Assembly: GCA_005779435.1 (NCBI GenBank)
Contig: SXJH01000071.1
Coordinates: 1 to 23,964 of the forward strand
Length of the DNA: 23,964 bases
Reading direction: 5' to 3'
Source of the DNA: Nitrosomonas sp.
GTDB taxonomy: Bacteria > Pseudomonadota > Gammaproteobacteria > Burkholderiales > Nitrosomonadaceae
This document shows positions 16,031 to 22,789 of this stretch, piece by piece; positions within the stretch are counted from its first letter, which is position 1; each line of letters opens with the position of its first letter. A program made the translations under genes and the position numbers. The notes beneath the pieces are model-generated. The model did not search any database, had not been told where the DNA came from, and saw only the letters and a program-made list of their open reading frames with translations.

Positions 16031-16495
16031 ATGTCAGCCGATATCGAACAAATCATCAAGAAGTCACAAGAAGTTTGTGCGTCGGCAGGCACAAAATTAA
16101 CGCACAAACGAAAGAATGTGCTGATGGTATTGTTGGCTTCTGCTACGCCGCTTTCGGCGTATGAAATCGTGGATCGATATAAAACGCAATTTCAGGAATC
16201 GTTACCGGTGATGTCCGTTTATCGTATGCTTGATTTCCTGATTCAGGAGAAACTGGTTCATAAACTGGAAACTGCCGGTCAGTATATGTCGTGTGCGCAT
16301 ATTGCATGCGATCATCAGCATGAAACACCGCAATTTCTGATCTGTGACCGCTGTGGCAGTGTCAAAGAAGTTGGCATCAAAAAACGCATCATCGAGGAAC
16401 TCGAGCGTAGCATTCAGAGCACCGGTTTTATGTTGGCACACAAGCAACTGGAACTGCATGGGGTTTGTGAACATTGCCAAAGCCATCCGGCGTAG
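16031..16495 (+). CDS. zur: Fur-family zinc uptake regulator Zur
   Basis: A 154-residue Fur-family repressor. The winged-helix N-domain covers about 1-80 (L-T-H-K-R-K-N-V-L then L-S-A-Y-E-I-V-D-R-Y and M-S-V-Y-R-M-L-D-F-L). The dimerisation domain has the His/Cys-rich metal region S-C-A-H-I-A-C-D-H-Q-H at 88-97, then CDRC at 105-108 and CEHC at 146-149, the two CxxC pairs of the structural zinc site. The wing segment and the overall sequence look like Zur more than Fur or PerR, and the genes on both sides are zinc-related, which strengthens the call. It probably represses the divergent TonB-receptor operon and the COG0523 genes when zinc is sufficient. It starts 122 bp after the ZigA-type gene and is followed 32 bp later by a second COG0523 gene. 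Confidence 0.88.
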   Translation: MSADIEQIIKKSQEVCASAGTKLTHKRKNVLMVLLASATPLSAYEIVDRYKTQFQESLPVMSVYRMLDFLIQEKLVHKLETAGQYMSCAHIACDHQHETPQFLICDRCGSVKEVGIKKRIIEELERSIQSTGFMLAHKQLELHGVCEHCQSHPA

Positions 16496-16527
16496 TAGTT
16501 ATCGTGGCTTACTATTCGGTTTGCTGA

Positions 16528-17652
16528 ATGACTATGGATACTGTAGCACAACAATTGCCGATTCCGGTTTTACTGTTGACCGGTTTTTTAGGCAGCGGCA
16601 AAACCACGTTGTTAAATCATTTGGTCCAGCAACCATTCTTTAGACGAACCCTGGTTGTGATCAATGAATTTGGTGAAATCAGCCTGGATCATTTGCTGGT
16701 CGCGCATAGCAACGAAACGTTGGTAATGGAAGTGGGAAATGGTTGTATCTGCTGCACGATGCGCGGTGATTTGGCCAAGGTGCTTAAAGATATTACTTGG
16801 CGTTTTTCCCGTAACGGGGTACGTAACTATGACCGGGTGATCATCGAAACCACTGGACTGGCTGACCCGGCTCCGATTCTGCATACCTTGATGACGGATA
16901 AAAACATTAGTGCGCGTTATCGTTTGGATGCCATTGTTACTGTCATCGATTGTGTCAATGCGATGGATACATTGGATCATCATCCCGAAGCCGTGAAACA
17001 GGCTGCGGTAGCAGACCGGATTGTCCTGACAAAAAGTGATTTAATCAATGGACAGCAATGCCATACTTTGCAACAGCGATTGGCGATTCTGAACCCTGCG
17101 GCTAAACAATTATTGGCTGTAAACGGTCAGGTGGATGCGCCATCGGCATTCAGTGCTAACTTATTTTCGATAGATCAAAAAACACCGGATGTTATTCGGT
17201 GGCTTAGTGCGGAAGCGTATGCCGAGAATCCTTCGAGTCAATATAAACCTGTCCGGCATGGTGCGGTGCAGTCCCTGTTTTCTTCCAATAGATCAATCAG
17301 TAAGCATCCTGATATTAATCGCCATGATGATCATATTTTGTCCTATTGTTTTACCTTTGACGAACCGATTGATCCCGAATTGTTTGAGGATTGCCTGGAT
17401 TTGCTGATGGCGATCAAAGGGGCAGATATTTTGCGTATCAAGGGGATGCTGAATATGAAAAATCGTGCGGGTCCGATAGTTATTCATGGGGTTCAGCATA
17501 TTTTTCATCCTCCGGTGGAACTGACCGGATGGCCATCGAATGATCGGCGAAGCCGTATTGTATTTATTACACGGGATGTGCCTCGCTCAGTGATCGAGGA
17601 TACTTTTTCTGCGTTGGTCGGATGCGCAATATCGCCTGTAAGCATACATTGA
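16528..17652 (+). CDS. Second COG0523 GTPase (CobW/YjiA-like)
   Basis: A 374-residue G3E-family GTPase, distinct in subtype from the first. Motifs: Walker A GFLGSGKTT at 19-27, N-E-F-G-E-I-S-L-D at 46-54, CICC at 73-76, E-T-T-G-L-A-D-P at 107-114 and T-K-S-D at 168-171. The C-terminal domain has a His-containing stretch H-P-D-I-N-R-H-D-D-H followed by the CobW_C region (G-A-D-I-L-R-I-K-G-M-L-N, then H-G-V-Q-H-I-F-H-P-P). It resembles YjiA/CobW-type proteins that handle zinc or cobalt. It lies 32 bp after zur, so the three plus-strand genes probably form one unit. The ATG at 16528 is followed by another two codons later; neither has a strong ribosome-binding site. Having two COG0523 subtypes flank zur suggests different clients. 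Confidence 0.88.
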   Translation: MTMDTVAQQLPIPVLLLTGFLGSGKTTLLNHLVQQPFFRRTLVVINEFGEISLDHLLVAHSNETLVMEVGNGCICCTMRGDLAKVLKDITWRFSRNGVRNYDRVIIETTGLADPAPILHTLMTDKNISARYRLDAIVTVIDCVNAMDTLDHHPEAVKQAAVADRIVLTKSDLINGQQCHTLQQRLAILNPAAKQLLAVNGQVDAPSAFSANLFSIDQKTPDVIRWLSAEAYAENPSSQYKPVRHGAVQSLFSSNRSISKHPDINRHDDHILSYCFTFDEPIDPELFEDCLDLLMAIKGADILRIKGMLNMKNRAGPIVIHGVQHIFHPPVELTGWPSNDRRSRIVFITRDVPRSVIEDTFSALVGCAISPVSIH

Positions 17653-17670
17653 CGATTTGCAGCATCTCGC

Positions 17671-17752
17671 TGCCGCTATCTGCGCCGCAATATGGATAAA
17701 AGGGATGCTGAAACGTTGAGCACAGCATGACATGCGCGATGTCGCGGAAAAT
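17671..17752. repeat. Displaced copy of an HDAC gene segment (copy 2), antisense to HDAC mRNA if transcribed from the plus strand
   Basis: Bases 17671-17734 are identical to 9150-9213, and 17735-17752 match 9214-9231 with 3 mismatches. On the minus strand it still reads I-F-R-D-I-A-H-V-M-L-C-S-T-F-Q-H-P-F-Y-P, then A-D-S-G-S-E, but no longer frame with the rest of the family exists, so it is not a gene. It starts 19 bp after the second COG0523 stop, with no convincing terminator between: GCAGC-ATCTC-GCTGC at 17659-17673 lacks a T-run. A read-through transcript would therefore carry 64 nt of perfect complement to the deacetylase mRNA. Confidence 0.9.
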
Positions 17753-17781
17753 GGGGGTGTATAATTTTGTGTAAATGGTTA

Positions 17782-17934
17782 TTTAAGGAAACGCTGATTT
17801 ATTGACTGTACGAGCGAATTACTTCGTTGCTCGATACCCTCTCCCCCGCCTATCTTGCCGATATGTCTCGGTTGCTGCGTTCCGTGCGCCTCGTGCTTCA
17901 TCTCGTTCGCTGAATTGATCAGCGTTTCCCTAAA
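17782..17934. repeat. 153-bp inverted-repeat (MITE-like) element
   Basis: TTTAAGGAAACGCTGAT at 17782-17798 and ATCAGCGTTTCCCTAAA at 17918-17934 are 17-bp terminal inverted repeats with one mismatch. The interior is noncoding. Its part 17848-17911 closely resembles 20131-20193, and its left end resembles 4005-4024, so at least three related copies or fragments occur in this window. The gap 17653-18028 thus holds the HDAC fragment, this element and a short AT-rich promoter region for the next gene. Confidence 0.7.
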
Positions 17935-18028
17935 GTTTATTCAATCAATCGGCTCCGCCATGATAAATTATCGGCATTCTGAATTTTTTTACGTTTAATT
18001 GCATTTTTCGTCATATTGGGAGTGATTG

Positions 18029-19075
18029 ATGAACGAGTTTATCGTCAAATTTTTGAATTTTGTTTCCATTGAATCGCTGATGGAAAGAGGCTGGCTGGAG
18101 ATCATGCAGATTTTGATGCCCGGATTTGTTTTGGTTTTGGTATTTCTCGGTTTGAGCTTTTTCATTCGCAGCAGGCGCTGGAAAACCGCTGCATCCATAG
18201 CATGCGCGGCACTGGCACTGGTTTATTTGCCGTATGAGTTTTATCGCCAATCCGCCGTACAAGCGCGCGCCGACGCCAATGTCGGCGAGATTCAAGGCAG
18301 TCTGCGCAATTTGTTGGATTCGGCCAATCTTTCGCGTATCAACGACATCGCGGACAAAGAAGCCGCCGCCGGTATGCTGGACGAAATCATCAACGGCCTC
18401 GATCAAAACAAGAAAAAAGAACTGGTGCTGATTTCCTGGTTGATGGCGGAAAACGAAAAAGATGCGCTGAGTCAATTGGACGGCAAACAAAAAGCGCTCG
18501 CTGACGACATCAAATCCAGCTTGCAAGCAACCAAAACCGAGATCATCGATTCGCGCCCGCCGGTGGAAAAAATCTCCGACACCATCGTACAAAAACTGGA
18601 CGATGACATCAGGGTGCTGGTTGAAAAGAAAATGCACACATTCAAACAGGAAATCGACGGCTCATTGGACGGTTTTAAAGAAACCATCAACACCTTTGTG
18701 CAAGGCGAGCTTAAAAACTATCAAACGAATTTGGCGGGTATCACGCAGCAAAACGTGGATGAACTGAAAAATTACTCCAGCAAGGCCAATCAAGCTTTTG
18801 CCGATCAGGTCAATAAAATCAATCAAGTATCGTTGCAGAAGCTGGATGCCACCAAAGCAAGCATCGAAGGGCTGGGCGTTGCTTCGGAAACCAATCTGAA
18901 GAATATCACCCAGCAAGTCAAGCAACTGTCCGCTGCGCTCGATCTGGCGCAGAAGAAAAACGATATCTTATTTGAATACAATGAGTGCATGAGGGCCGCA
19001 GGCGTGCTTGATTTGGGGGGTAAGGGAGAGCATTGCAAAGCCAAGTACAGTCAGGATATGAGCGCTTTGAAGTAA
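18029..19075 (+). CDS. Membrane-anchored coiled-coil protein of unknown function
   Basis: 348 residues, not recognised. Two hydrophobic segments lie near the N-terminus, about 25-46 (I-M-Q-I-L-M-P-G-F-V-L-V-L-V-F-L-G-L) and 53-68, joined by a basic S-R-R-W-K turn. That suggests a hairpin anchor with the rest on one side of the membrane. From about 80 to 310 the chain is rich in K, E, D, Q and L with long helical stretches (repeated V-D-E-L-K-N-Y, Q-V-N-K-I-N-Q-V, Q-V-K-Q-L type patterns), consistent with an extended coiled coil. Two Cys occur near the C-terminus (N-E-C-M; E-H-C-K). ATG at 18029 follows GGGAG at 18018-18022; a TTG one codon earlier is possible. A small membrane protein gene follows 119 bp downstream. 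Confidence 0.75.
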   Translation: MNEFIVKFLNFVSIESLMERGWLEIMQILMPGFVLVLVFLGLSFFIRSRRWKTAASIACAALALVYLPYEFYRQSAVQARADANVGEIQGSLRNLLDSANLSRINDIADKEAAAGMLDEIINGLDQNKKKELVLISWLMAENEKDALSQLDGKQKALADDIKSSLQATKTEIIDSRPPVEKISDTIVQKLDDDIRVLVEKKMHTFKQEIDGSLDGFKETINTFVQGELKNYQTNLAGITQQNVDELKNYSSKANQAFADQVNKINQVSLQKLDATKASIEGLGVASETNLKNITQQVKQLSAALDLAQKKNDILFEYNECMRAAGVLDLGGKGEHCKAKYSQDMSALK

Positions 19076-19194
19076 GAAGGACATGTTTTTATTATTTGGT
19101 ATTCAAGCGTTATAATTTAAAAAAGCAGGACCTTTGTGAGTTTTGTGCCCGGCGGGCTGTGACATCAGAATTAATTTATTTAAAGGGGAAAAAT

Positions 19195-19587
19195 ATGAGT
19201 ATGGAAAGTGAGATCAGGACGAGATTCGGAGGGTTGTGGAATTCCCTCGTTTTGCTCTTCGTGATTATCGTTTGCCTTCGCTTTTCAAGTCTGGAATTTG
19301 CGGACGAAGGTTTGAGCAAAAGGATTTTTTGCGCTATACATTTGTTCATGGGATGCATAGCGGCCGGTTTTTTACTCGGGATTTTACGAATTTTTCTGGG
19401 ATTCTCCAATGAAACCCATACGCGCGCACCGGCATCCGCAAATTTTGCCAGCGGCTTGAAATACGGAATCGTATCCGGCGGGCTGCTGATCATGATCGTG
19501 GGCGCCTTGCAACTCAATAACTTTTTCGGTGTATTCCAGCCCATTATCACCGGGTTGATTACAAAACTGACGTCGGTTTTTGTGTAA
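19195..19587 (+). CDS. Small membrane protein, three predicted helices, unknown function
   Basis: 130 residues with three hydrophobic segments at about 14-31 (W-N-S-L-V-L-L-F-V-I-I-V-C-L), 44-67 and 92-111, and a polar loop between the second and third (S-N-E-T-H-T-R-A-P-A-S-A). No family recognised. The ATG at 19195 has a strong AAAGGGGAA at 19182-19190, so the longer open frame reaching back to 19033 and overlapping the previous gene is rejected. It lies on the same strand as the coiled-coil membrane protein and may be its partner, but the 119-bp gap makes a shared operon only plausible. Confidence 0.7.
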   Translation: MSMESEIRTRFGGLWNSLVLLFVIIVCLRFSSLEFADEGLSKRIFCAIHLFMGCIAAGFLLGILRIFLGFSNETHTRAPASANFASGLKYGIVSGGLLIMIVGALQLNNFFGVFQPIITGLITKLTSVFV

Positions 19588-19624
19588 TACAGATAGAAAG
19601 TACCGCAACTGTTCAAGTTTCAAA

Positions 19625-19662
19625 CGACAAGACCCCGGCAGCAAATCCAAGGGGTCTCGTCG
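19625..19662. terminator. Strong hairpin between convergent genes
   Basis: CGACAAGACCCC and GGGGTCTCGTCG form a 12-bp stem with one mismatch around a 14-nt loop, placed between the convergent small membrane protein gene and doxX. There is no T-run on either side, so it is not a textbook intrinsic terminator, but its position suggests a bidirectional transcript end or an mRNA 3' protector. Confidence 0.5.
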
Positions 19663-19683
19663 CAGCACATACTGCATCCCTCA

Positions 19684-20040
19684 TCACTCGGAAGCTTTTG
19701 TGCCATGCGTGGCTAAAAGTATGAGTCCGCCGGTGATCGCAATATTCTTCGTGAACATGATTATTTGCATTTGGTCGGCAAGATTGTGGTGAAAAATCAC
19801 TGCGGCGATCAGGGTGAACGCGGCCAATGCCAATGCGGTCAACCGGATTTGCCATCCTGCAATGATGGCCAAACCGCCTGCTATTTCAACAAAGATAACG
19901 AGCGGTAACAGCATGCCCGGTACGCCCATGGTTTCCATATAACCTTGTGTGCCTTCGTATCCGCTGATTTTGAACACGCCGGAGAGCAAGAAGATTTGTC
20001 CGAGAAATAGGCGTGCGATGAATTGACTGATTTTTTCCAT
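19684..20040 (-). CDS. DoxX-family membrane protein
   Basis: 118 residues with four hydrophobic helices and the DoxX signature: an N-terminal A-R-L-F-L-G-Q-I-F-L-L-S-G-V-F-K-I-S-G, then M-E-T-M-G-V-P-G-M-L-L-P-L-V-I-F-V-E-I-A-G-G-L-A-I-I-A-G-W and a final helix I-A-I-T-G-G-L-I-L-L-A. DoxX-like proteins are inner-membrane proteins linked to redox and oxidative-stress functions; the exact reaction is unclear. The ATG at 20040 is preceded by AGGAGA at good spacing; the frame is open further upstream but runs into a repeat. It lies downstream of pirin on the same strand, separated by the element at 20081-20204, and pirin-DoxX pairs are common. Confidence 0.85.
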   Translation of the reverse strand: MEKISQFIARLFLGQIFLLSGVFKISGYEGTQGYMETMGVPGMLLPLVIFVEIAGGLAIIAGWQIRLTALALAAFTLIAAVIFHHNLADQMQIIMFTKNIAITGGLILLATHGTKASE

Positions 20041-20080
20041 ATGAGATTCTCCTGTTAAGTTAATTAATTTCTGCGTACCT

Positions 20081-20204
20081 CGAAAAACCTGTTGCGCGGT
20101 CATCTGGCTGCGTTGCATGGTGCTCGGCTCGCCTATCTATCCGATATGACTCGCATCTTGCGCTCCATGCGTCTTGCCGCCTGTCCGCTCGCTACGGTTT
20201 TTTG
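20081..20204. repeat. Imperfect palindromic element between pirin and doxX, touching the pirin stop
   Basis: The ends CGAAAAACCT (20081-20090) and CGGTTTTTTG (20195-20204) are inverted with two mismatches, and the homology continues imperfectly inward. The core 20131-20193 resembles 17848-17911 of the element upstream in the window, for example GCCTATCT followed by CCGATATG and CTCG. It is related to, but diverged from, that family. The pirin TAG stop (20192-20194) falls inside the right arm, so the last codons of pirin (K-E-G-R-F-K-K-P) are written in or next to the repeat. Confidence 0.55.
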
Positions 20205-21070
20205 AATCGCCCTTCTTTTATCCAAGCGCGGTCGCGTACGAATCGGTTGGATTGAAAATCCTGCAATGCCTGATCGATTTGCTCCCGGGTGTTCATGACA
20301 AACGGCCCGTACCGTACCACCGGTTCGTGAATCGGTTTTCCGCTCACGGCAATCAAGCGTGTGCCCGTTTTTCCTGCAATAAAATCAAAGCGGCCTTCGT
20401 TAGCATCCAATGTCATTAGCGAATGCTGCGCGACATTCTGGCCGTTCAATTGACCATTGCCCTCAAAAACATATAGAAAACTATGATGTTCGGCGGGGAA
20501 GTGATGTCGAAAATGCTTGCTGCCGGTTATGCACACATCCCAATAAGTCACCTGCGTGATGGTATCCTCAATGGGTGAAACGGCATCGGCAAATCGCCCG
20601 ATGAGCACCTTGAGTGTGTAATCCGGTGTCTGCACCACCGGAAAAGCCGCCGCCGGATATTCCTGATACTTTGGATGATCCATTTTGTTTGCCGCCGGCA
20701 GGTTGATCCACAGTTGGAATCCGCGCATCAGCCCGTTTTCCTGTTGCGGCATTTCGGAATGAATGATGCCGCTGCCGGCTTTCATCCATTGCGCGGAGCC
20801 GGGGCTCAGATTGCCGCGATTGTCCATGCTGTCTTGATGCGCCATGTAACCGTCGATCATATAGGTAAACGTATTAAAACCGCGATGCGGATGGGGCGGG
20901 AATCCTGCCGCATAATCTTTCGGGTTATCGCTGCCGATATGATCCAGCAATAAAAACGGATCGTAATTGCGCAGAGCCGCTGAGCCGATAGTGCGATAGA
21001 CGGTGACACCGGCGCCTTCCGGAACGATTTCTGCGGGAACGATTCGTGCTGTGTTAACCGATGTGTCCAT
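20192..21070 (-). CDS. Pirin family protein (cupin; quercetin dioxygenase-like)
   Basis: 292 residues with the two-cupin pirin fold. Metal-site residues are all present: H60 and H62 in P-P-H-P-H-R-G-F, H104 and E106 in G-I-I-H-S-E-M-P. Other family marks are the L-L-D-H-I start of the first cupin, S-P-G-S-A-Q-W-M-K-A-G-S-G, L-W-I-N-L-P and the C-terminal cupin (L-Y-V-F-E-G-N-G). Bacterial pirins have been described as quercetinases or as redox-responsive regulators; which applies here is not visible. The ATG at 21070 follows GAGGAGGAAAAG, an excellent site, so the longer open frame is rejected. It is divergent from a LysR gene that probably controls it. The stop codon sits in a repeat. Confidence 0.92.
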   Translation of the reverse strand: MDTSVNTARIVPAEIVPEGAGVTVYRTIGSAALRNYDPFLLLDHIGSDNPKDYAAGFPPHPHRGFNTFTYMIDGYMAHQDSMDNRGNLSPGSAQWMKAGSGIIHSEMPQQENGLMRGFQLWINLPAANKMDHPKYQEYPAAAFPVVQTPDYTLKVLIGRFADAVSPIEDTITQVTYWDVCITGSKHFRHHFPAEHHSFLYVFEGNGQLNGQNVAQHSLMTLDANEGRFDFIAGKTGTRLIAVSGKPIHEPVVRYGPFVMNTREQIDQALQDFQSNRFVRDRAWIKEGRFKKP

Positions 21071-21128
21071 AATCTTTTCCTCCTCTGTGGTGAATGATTG
21101 GATCAAACGATGGAATGTATTATCATCG

Positions 21129-21140
21129 TTGTTGTAACAA
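21129..21140. promoter_or_regulatory. TTGTT-GT-AACAA palindrome, possible second LysR site
   Basis: A perfect 5-bp inverted repeat with a 2-nt spacer in the pirin-lysR gap, sharing the TTGTT/AACAA half-sites of the larger palindrome at 21166-21188 and located closer to pirin. LysR proteins usually bind a primary recognition site and a second activation site near the regulated promoter, which fits this pair. Inferred only. Confidence 0.35.
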
Positions 21141-21165
21141 GAATGAATATTGATATTAAGAACTA

Positions 21166-21188
21166 ATTGTTCCATTAAAAGCAACAAT
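21166..21188. promoter_or_regulatory. LysR-type operator ATTGTT-N11-AACAAT
   Basis: A perfect 6-bp inverted repeat with exactly 11 nt between the arms, which is the T-N11-A form of LysR binding sites. It ends 9 bp before the LysR start at 21198, as expected for autoregulation, and about 95 bp from the divergent pirin start. Confidence 0.6.
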
Positions 21189-21197
21189 AGGCGCTCC

Positions 21198-22139
21198 ATG
21201 GATCGATACGAGAATATGAATACCTTTGTTCATGTGGTTGAAGCGGGCGGCATTAGTTCCGCCGCCGATCGCATGGGCGTGGCGAAATCGGCGATTAGCC
21301 GCCGCTTGAAGGAATTGGAAGCACATCTCGGCGTTCAATTGTTCCATCGAACCACCCGGCAAATGAATCTGACGAATACCGGGCAGGCTTTTTATGCGCA
21401 GTGCGTGCGTATTCTCGCCGATATTGTCGAAGCCGAGCTTGCCACATCGCAGTTTCATGGCGCCCTGAAAGGCAATCTGAAAGTGGCGGTGCCGCTCAGT
21501 TTCGGATTGATGCACCTTGGACCCGCCATCCAGGAATTTTTGCAATTGCACCCGGAAGTGGAATTCGATCTCGATTTTAATGACCGCCAAGTCGACATAC
21601 TCGCGGAAGGCTTCGATCTCGCCATTCGTATCGCCAGTTTGCCCGATTCCAGTTTGATTGCGCGCCGCCTTGCGCCCATTCAATCGGTAATATGCGCAAG
21701 CCCGGGCTACCTTGAACGCATGGGTGAGCCGCAAACACCGCAGGCATTGATCGATCACCGTTGCCTGGTTTATAACCTGATCAGCGATTACGAAAACTGG
21801 AATTTTTTTGCTGCCGACGGTCAAATCTTTAAAACACGCATTACGCCTTACCTGAAAGCCAGCAATGGCCAATTTTTGCGCGACGCCGCTGCTGCGGGTT
21901 TAGGGATTGTGATGTTGCCGGTTTTTATTGTTCATCGGGAAATTGAGGGCGGAGCATTGATCCCGCTGTTGACCGGATACCGCCGTCCGCAATTGGAAAT
22001 GTATGCGATTTATTCGCAGACACGGCATCTTTCTCAGCGTGTCAGGGCATTGGTTGATTTTCTGATTAAACGGTTTGAAGGCGTGCCTTATTGGGATTTG
22101 TGTTTGCAACGCGATAAGATAGGAAAGCAGGGTACATGA
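21198..22139 (+). CDS. LysR-family transcriptional regulator
   Basis: 313 residues. The N-terminal winged HTH (about 8-65) reads M-N-T-F-V-H-V-V-E-A-G-G-I-S-S-A-A-D-R-M, then K-S-A-I-S-R-R-L-K-E-L-E, L-G-V-Q-L-F-H-R-T-T-R. The C-terminal co-inducer domain has the usual N-L-K-V-A-V-P, F-D-L-A-I-R-I and G-L-G-I-V-M-L-P segments. It belongs to the CrgA/YafC-like subgroup by the R-T-T-R-Q-M-N-L-T and F-D-L-A-I-R pattern. The start at 21198 has only a weak site; an upstream in-frame ATG at 21150 would overlap the operator. It is divergent from pirin and overlaps the dioxygenase gene by 4 bp (ATGA), so it likely controls both. Confidence 0.92.
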   Translation: MDRYENMNTFVHVVEAGGISSAADRMGVAKSAISRRLKELEAHLGVQLFHRTTRQMNLTNTGQAFYAQCVRILADIVEAELATSQFHGALKGNLKVAVPLSFGLMHLGPAIQEFLQLHPEVEFDLDFNDRQVDILAEGFDLAIRIASLPDSSLIARRLAPIQSVICASPGYLERMGEPQTPQALIDHRCLVYNLISDYENWNFFAADGQIFKTRITPYLKASNGQFLRDAAAAGLGIVMLPVFIVHREIEGGALIPLLTGYRRPQLEMYAIYSQTRHLSQRVRALVDFLIKRFEGVPYWDLCLQRDKIGKQGT

Positions 22140-22789
22140 AAAAGATTTCCAGACGAAGCGTCATTAAATGGGGACTTGCTGGCGGTGTCGCCGGAGCCGC
22201 TTTCAGAAGTGGTGCCAGTAAAGCATTGGCAGTGTTGTTGCCCACGCCGGATGAAATAGAAGGGCCGTTTTATCCGGTCCGGGATCAGAAGGATAAAGAT
22301 GCCGACTTAACGCAAATCGCCGGACGTCGCAGCGTTGCGAGCGGACAGCATATCGTTGTCAGCGGCGAAGTGCGCGACATCCACGGGAATCCGGTTACCA
22401 ATGCCTTACTCGATATTTGGCAGGCCGATGCCAATGGCCGCTACCGGCATCCGCGCGATCCCAGCAAAGCCAAGCCGGATGAAAATTTTCAAGGCTGGGC
22501 CATTATTTACACGGATGACAACGGAAAGTTTCGCTTCAAAACCGTATTGCCGGGTGCTTACCCAGCCAGCAACGAGTGGACCAGGCCGCCGCATATTCAT
22601 TTTAAAATATCCAAGCCGGGTTATCGCGCGTTGACTACGCAAATGTACTTTCCCGATCAACCGCTCAATGCATCGGATTTATTGCTGAACCGGAAATCCA
22701 AAACAGAACAAGCCGCTATGATCGCCAAACGGATCGGGCAACAAGGCAACGTGGTTTTCTATGAATACAATGTCGTTCTCGATATATAG
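22136..22789 (+). CDS. Tat-exported intradiol (catechol-type) dioxygenase family protein
   Basis: 217 residues. The N-terminus carries a twin-arginine signal (S-R-R-S-V-I-K-W-G followed by a weakly hydrophobic stretch ending A-S-K-A-L-A). The mature part has the intradiol dioxygenase fold: E-G-P-F-Y-P at 42-47, D-I-W-Q-A-D-A-N-G-R-Y at 93-103, P-G-A-Y-P at 139-143 and R-P-P-H-I-H-F at 150-156. The four non-haem Fe(III) ligands are all there: Tyr103, Tyr142, His153, His155, plus Arg150. It is shorter than cytoplasmic catechol 1,2-dioxygenases and belongs to the exported single-domain group, whose substrates are mostly unknown. The ATG overlaps the LysR stop. Its TAG is directly followed by the convergent metH stop with no spacer, so there is no room for a terminator between them. 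Confidence 0.9.
   Translation: MKKISRRSVIKWGLAGGVAGAAFRSGASKALAVLLPTPDEIEGPFYPVRDQKDKDADLTQIAGRRSVASGQHIVVSGEVRDIHGNPVTNALLDIWQADANGRYRHPRDPSKAKPDENFQGWAIIYTDDNGKFRFKTVLPGAYPASNEWTRPPHIHFKISKPGYRALTTQMYFPDQPLNASDLLLNRKSKTEQAAMIAKRIGQQGNVVFYEYNVVLDI

Noticed and set aside
17659..17673. GCAGC-ATCTC-GCTGC hairpin after the second COG0523 gene as a terminator
   Set aside because: Only 5 bp of stem and no T-run follows, so it is not credible as an intrinsic terminator.
17671..17752. A second deacetylase gene or pseudogene at the copied fragment
   Set aside because: Only about 27 codons of homology remain, with no flanking family sequence, so it is a fragment and not a decayed full gene that can be traced.
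18011..18637. 208-codon minus-strand ORF opposite the coiled-coil membrane protein
   Set aside because: The plus-strand frame has a ribosome-binding site, transmembrane segments and coiled-coil pattern; the minus-strand product looks like translated antisense.
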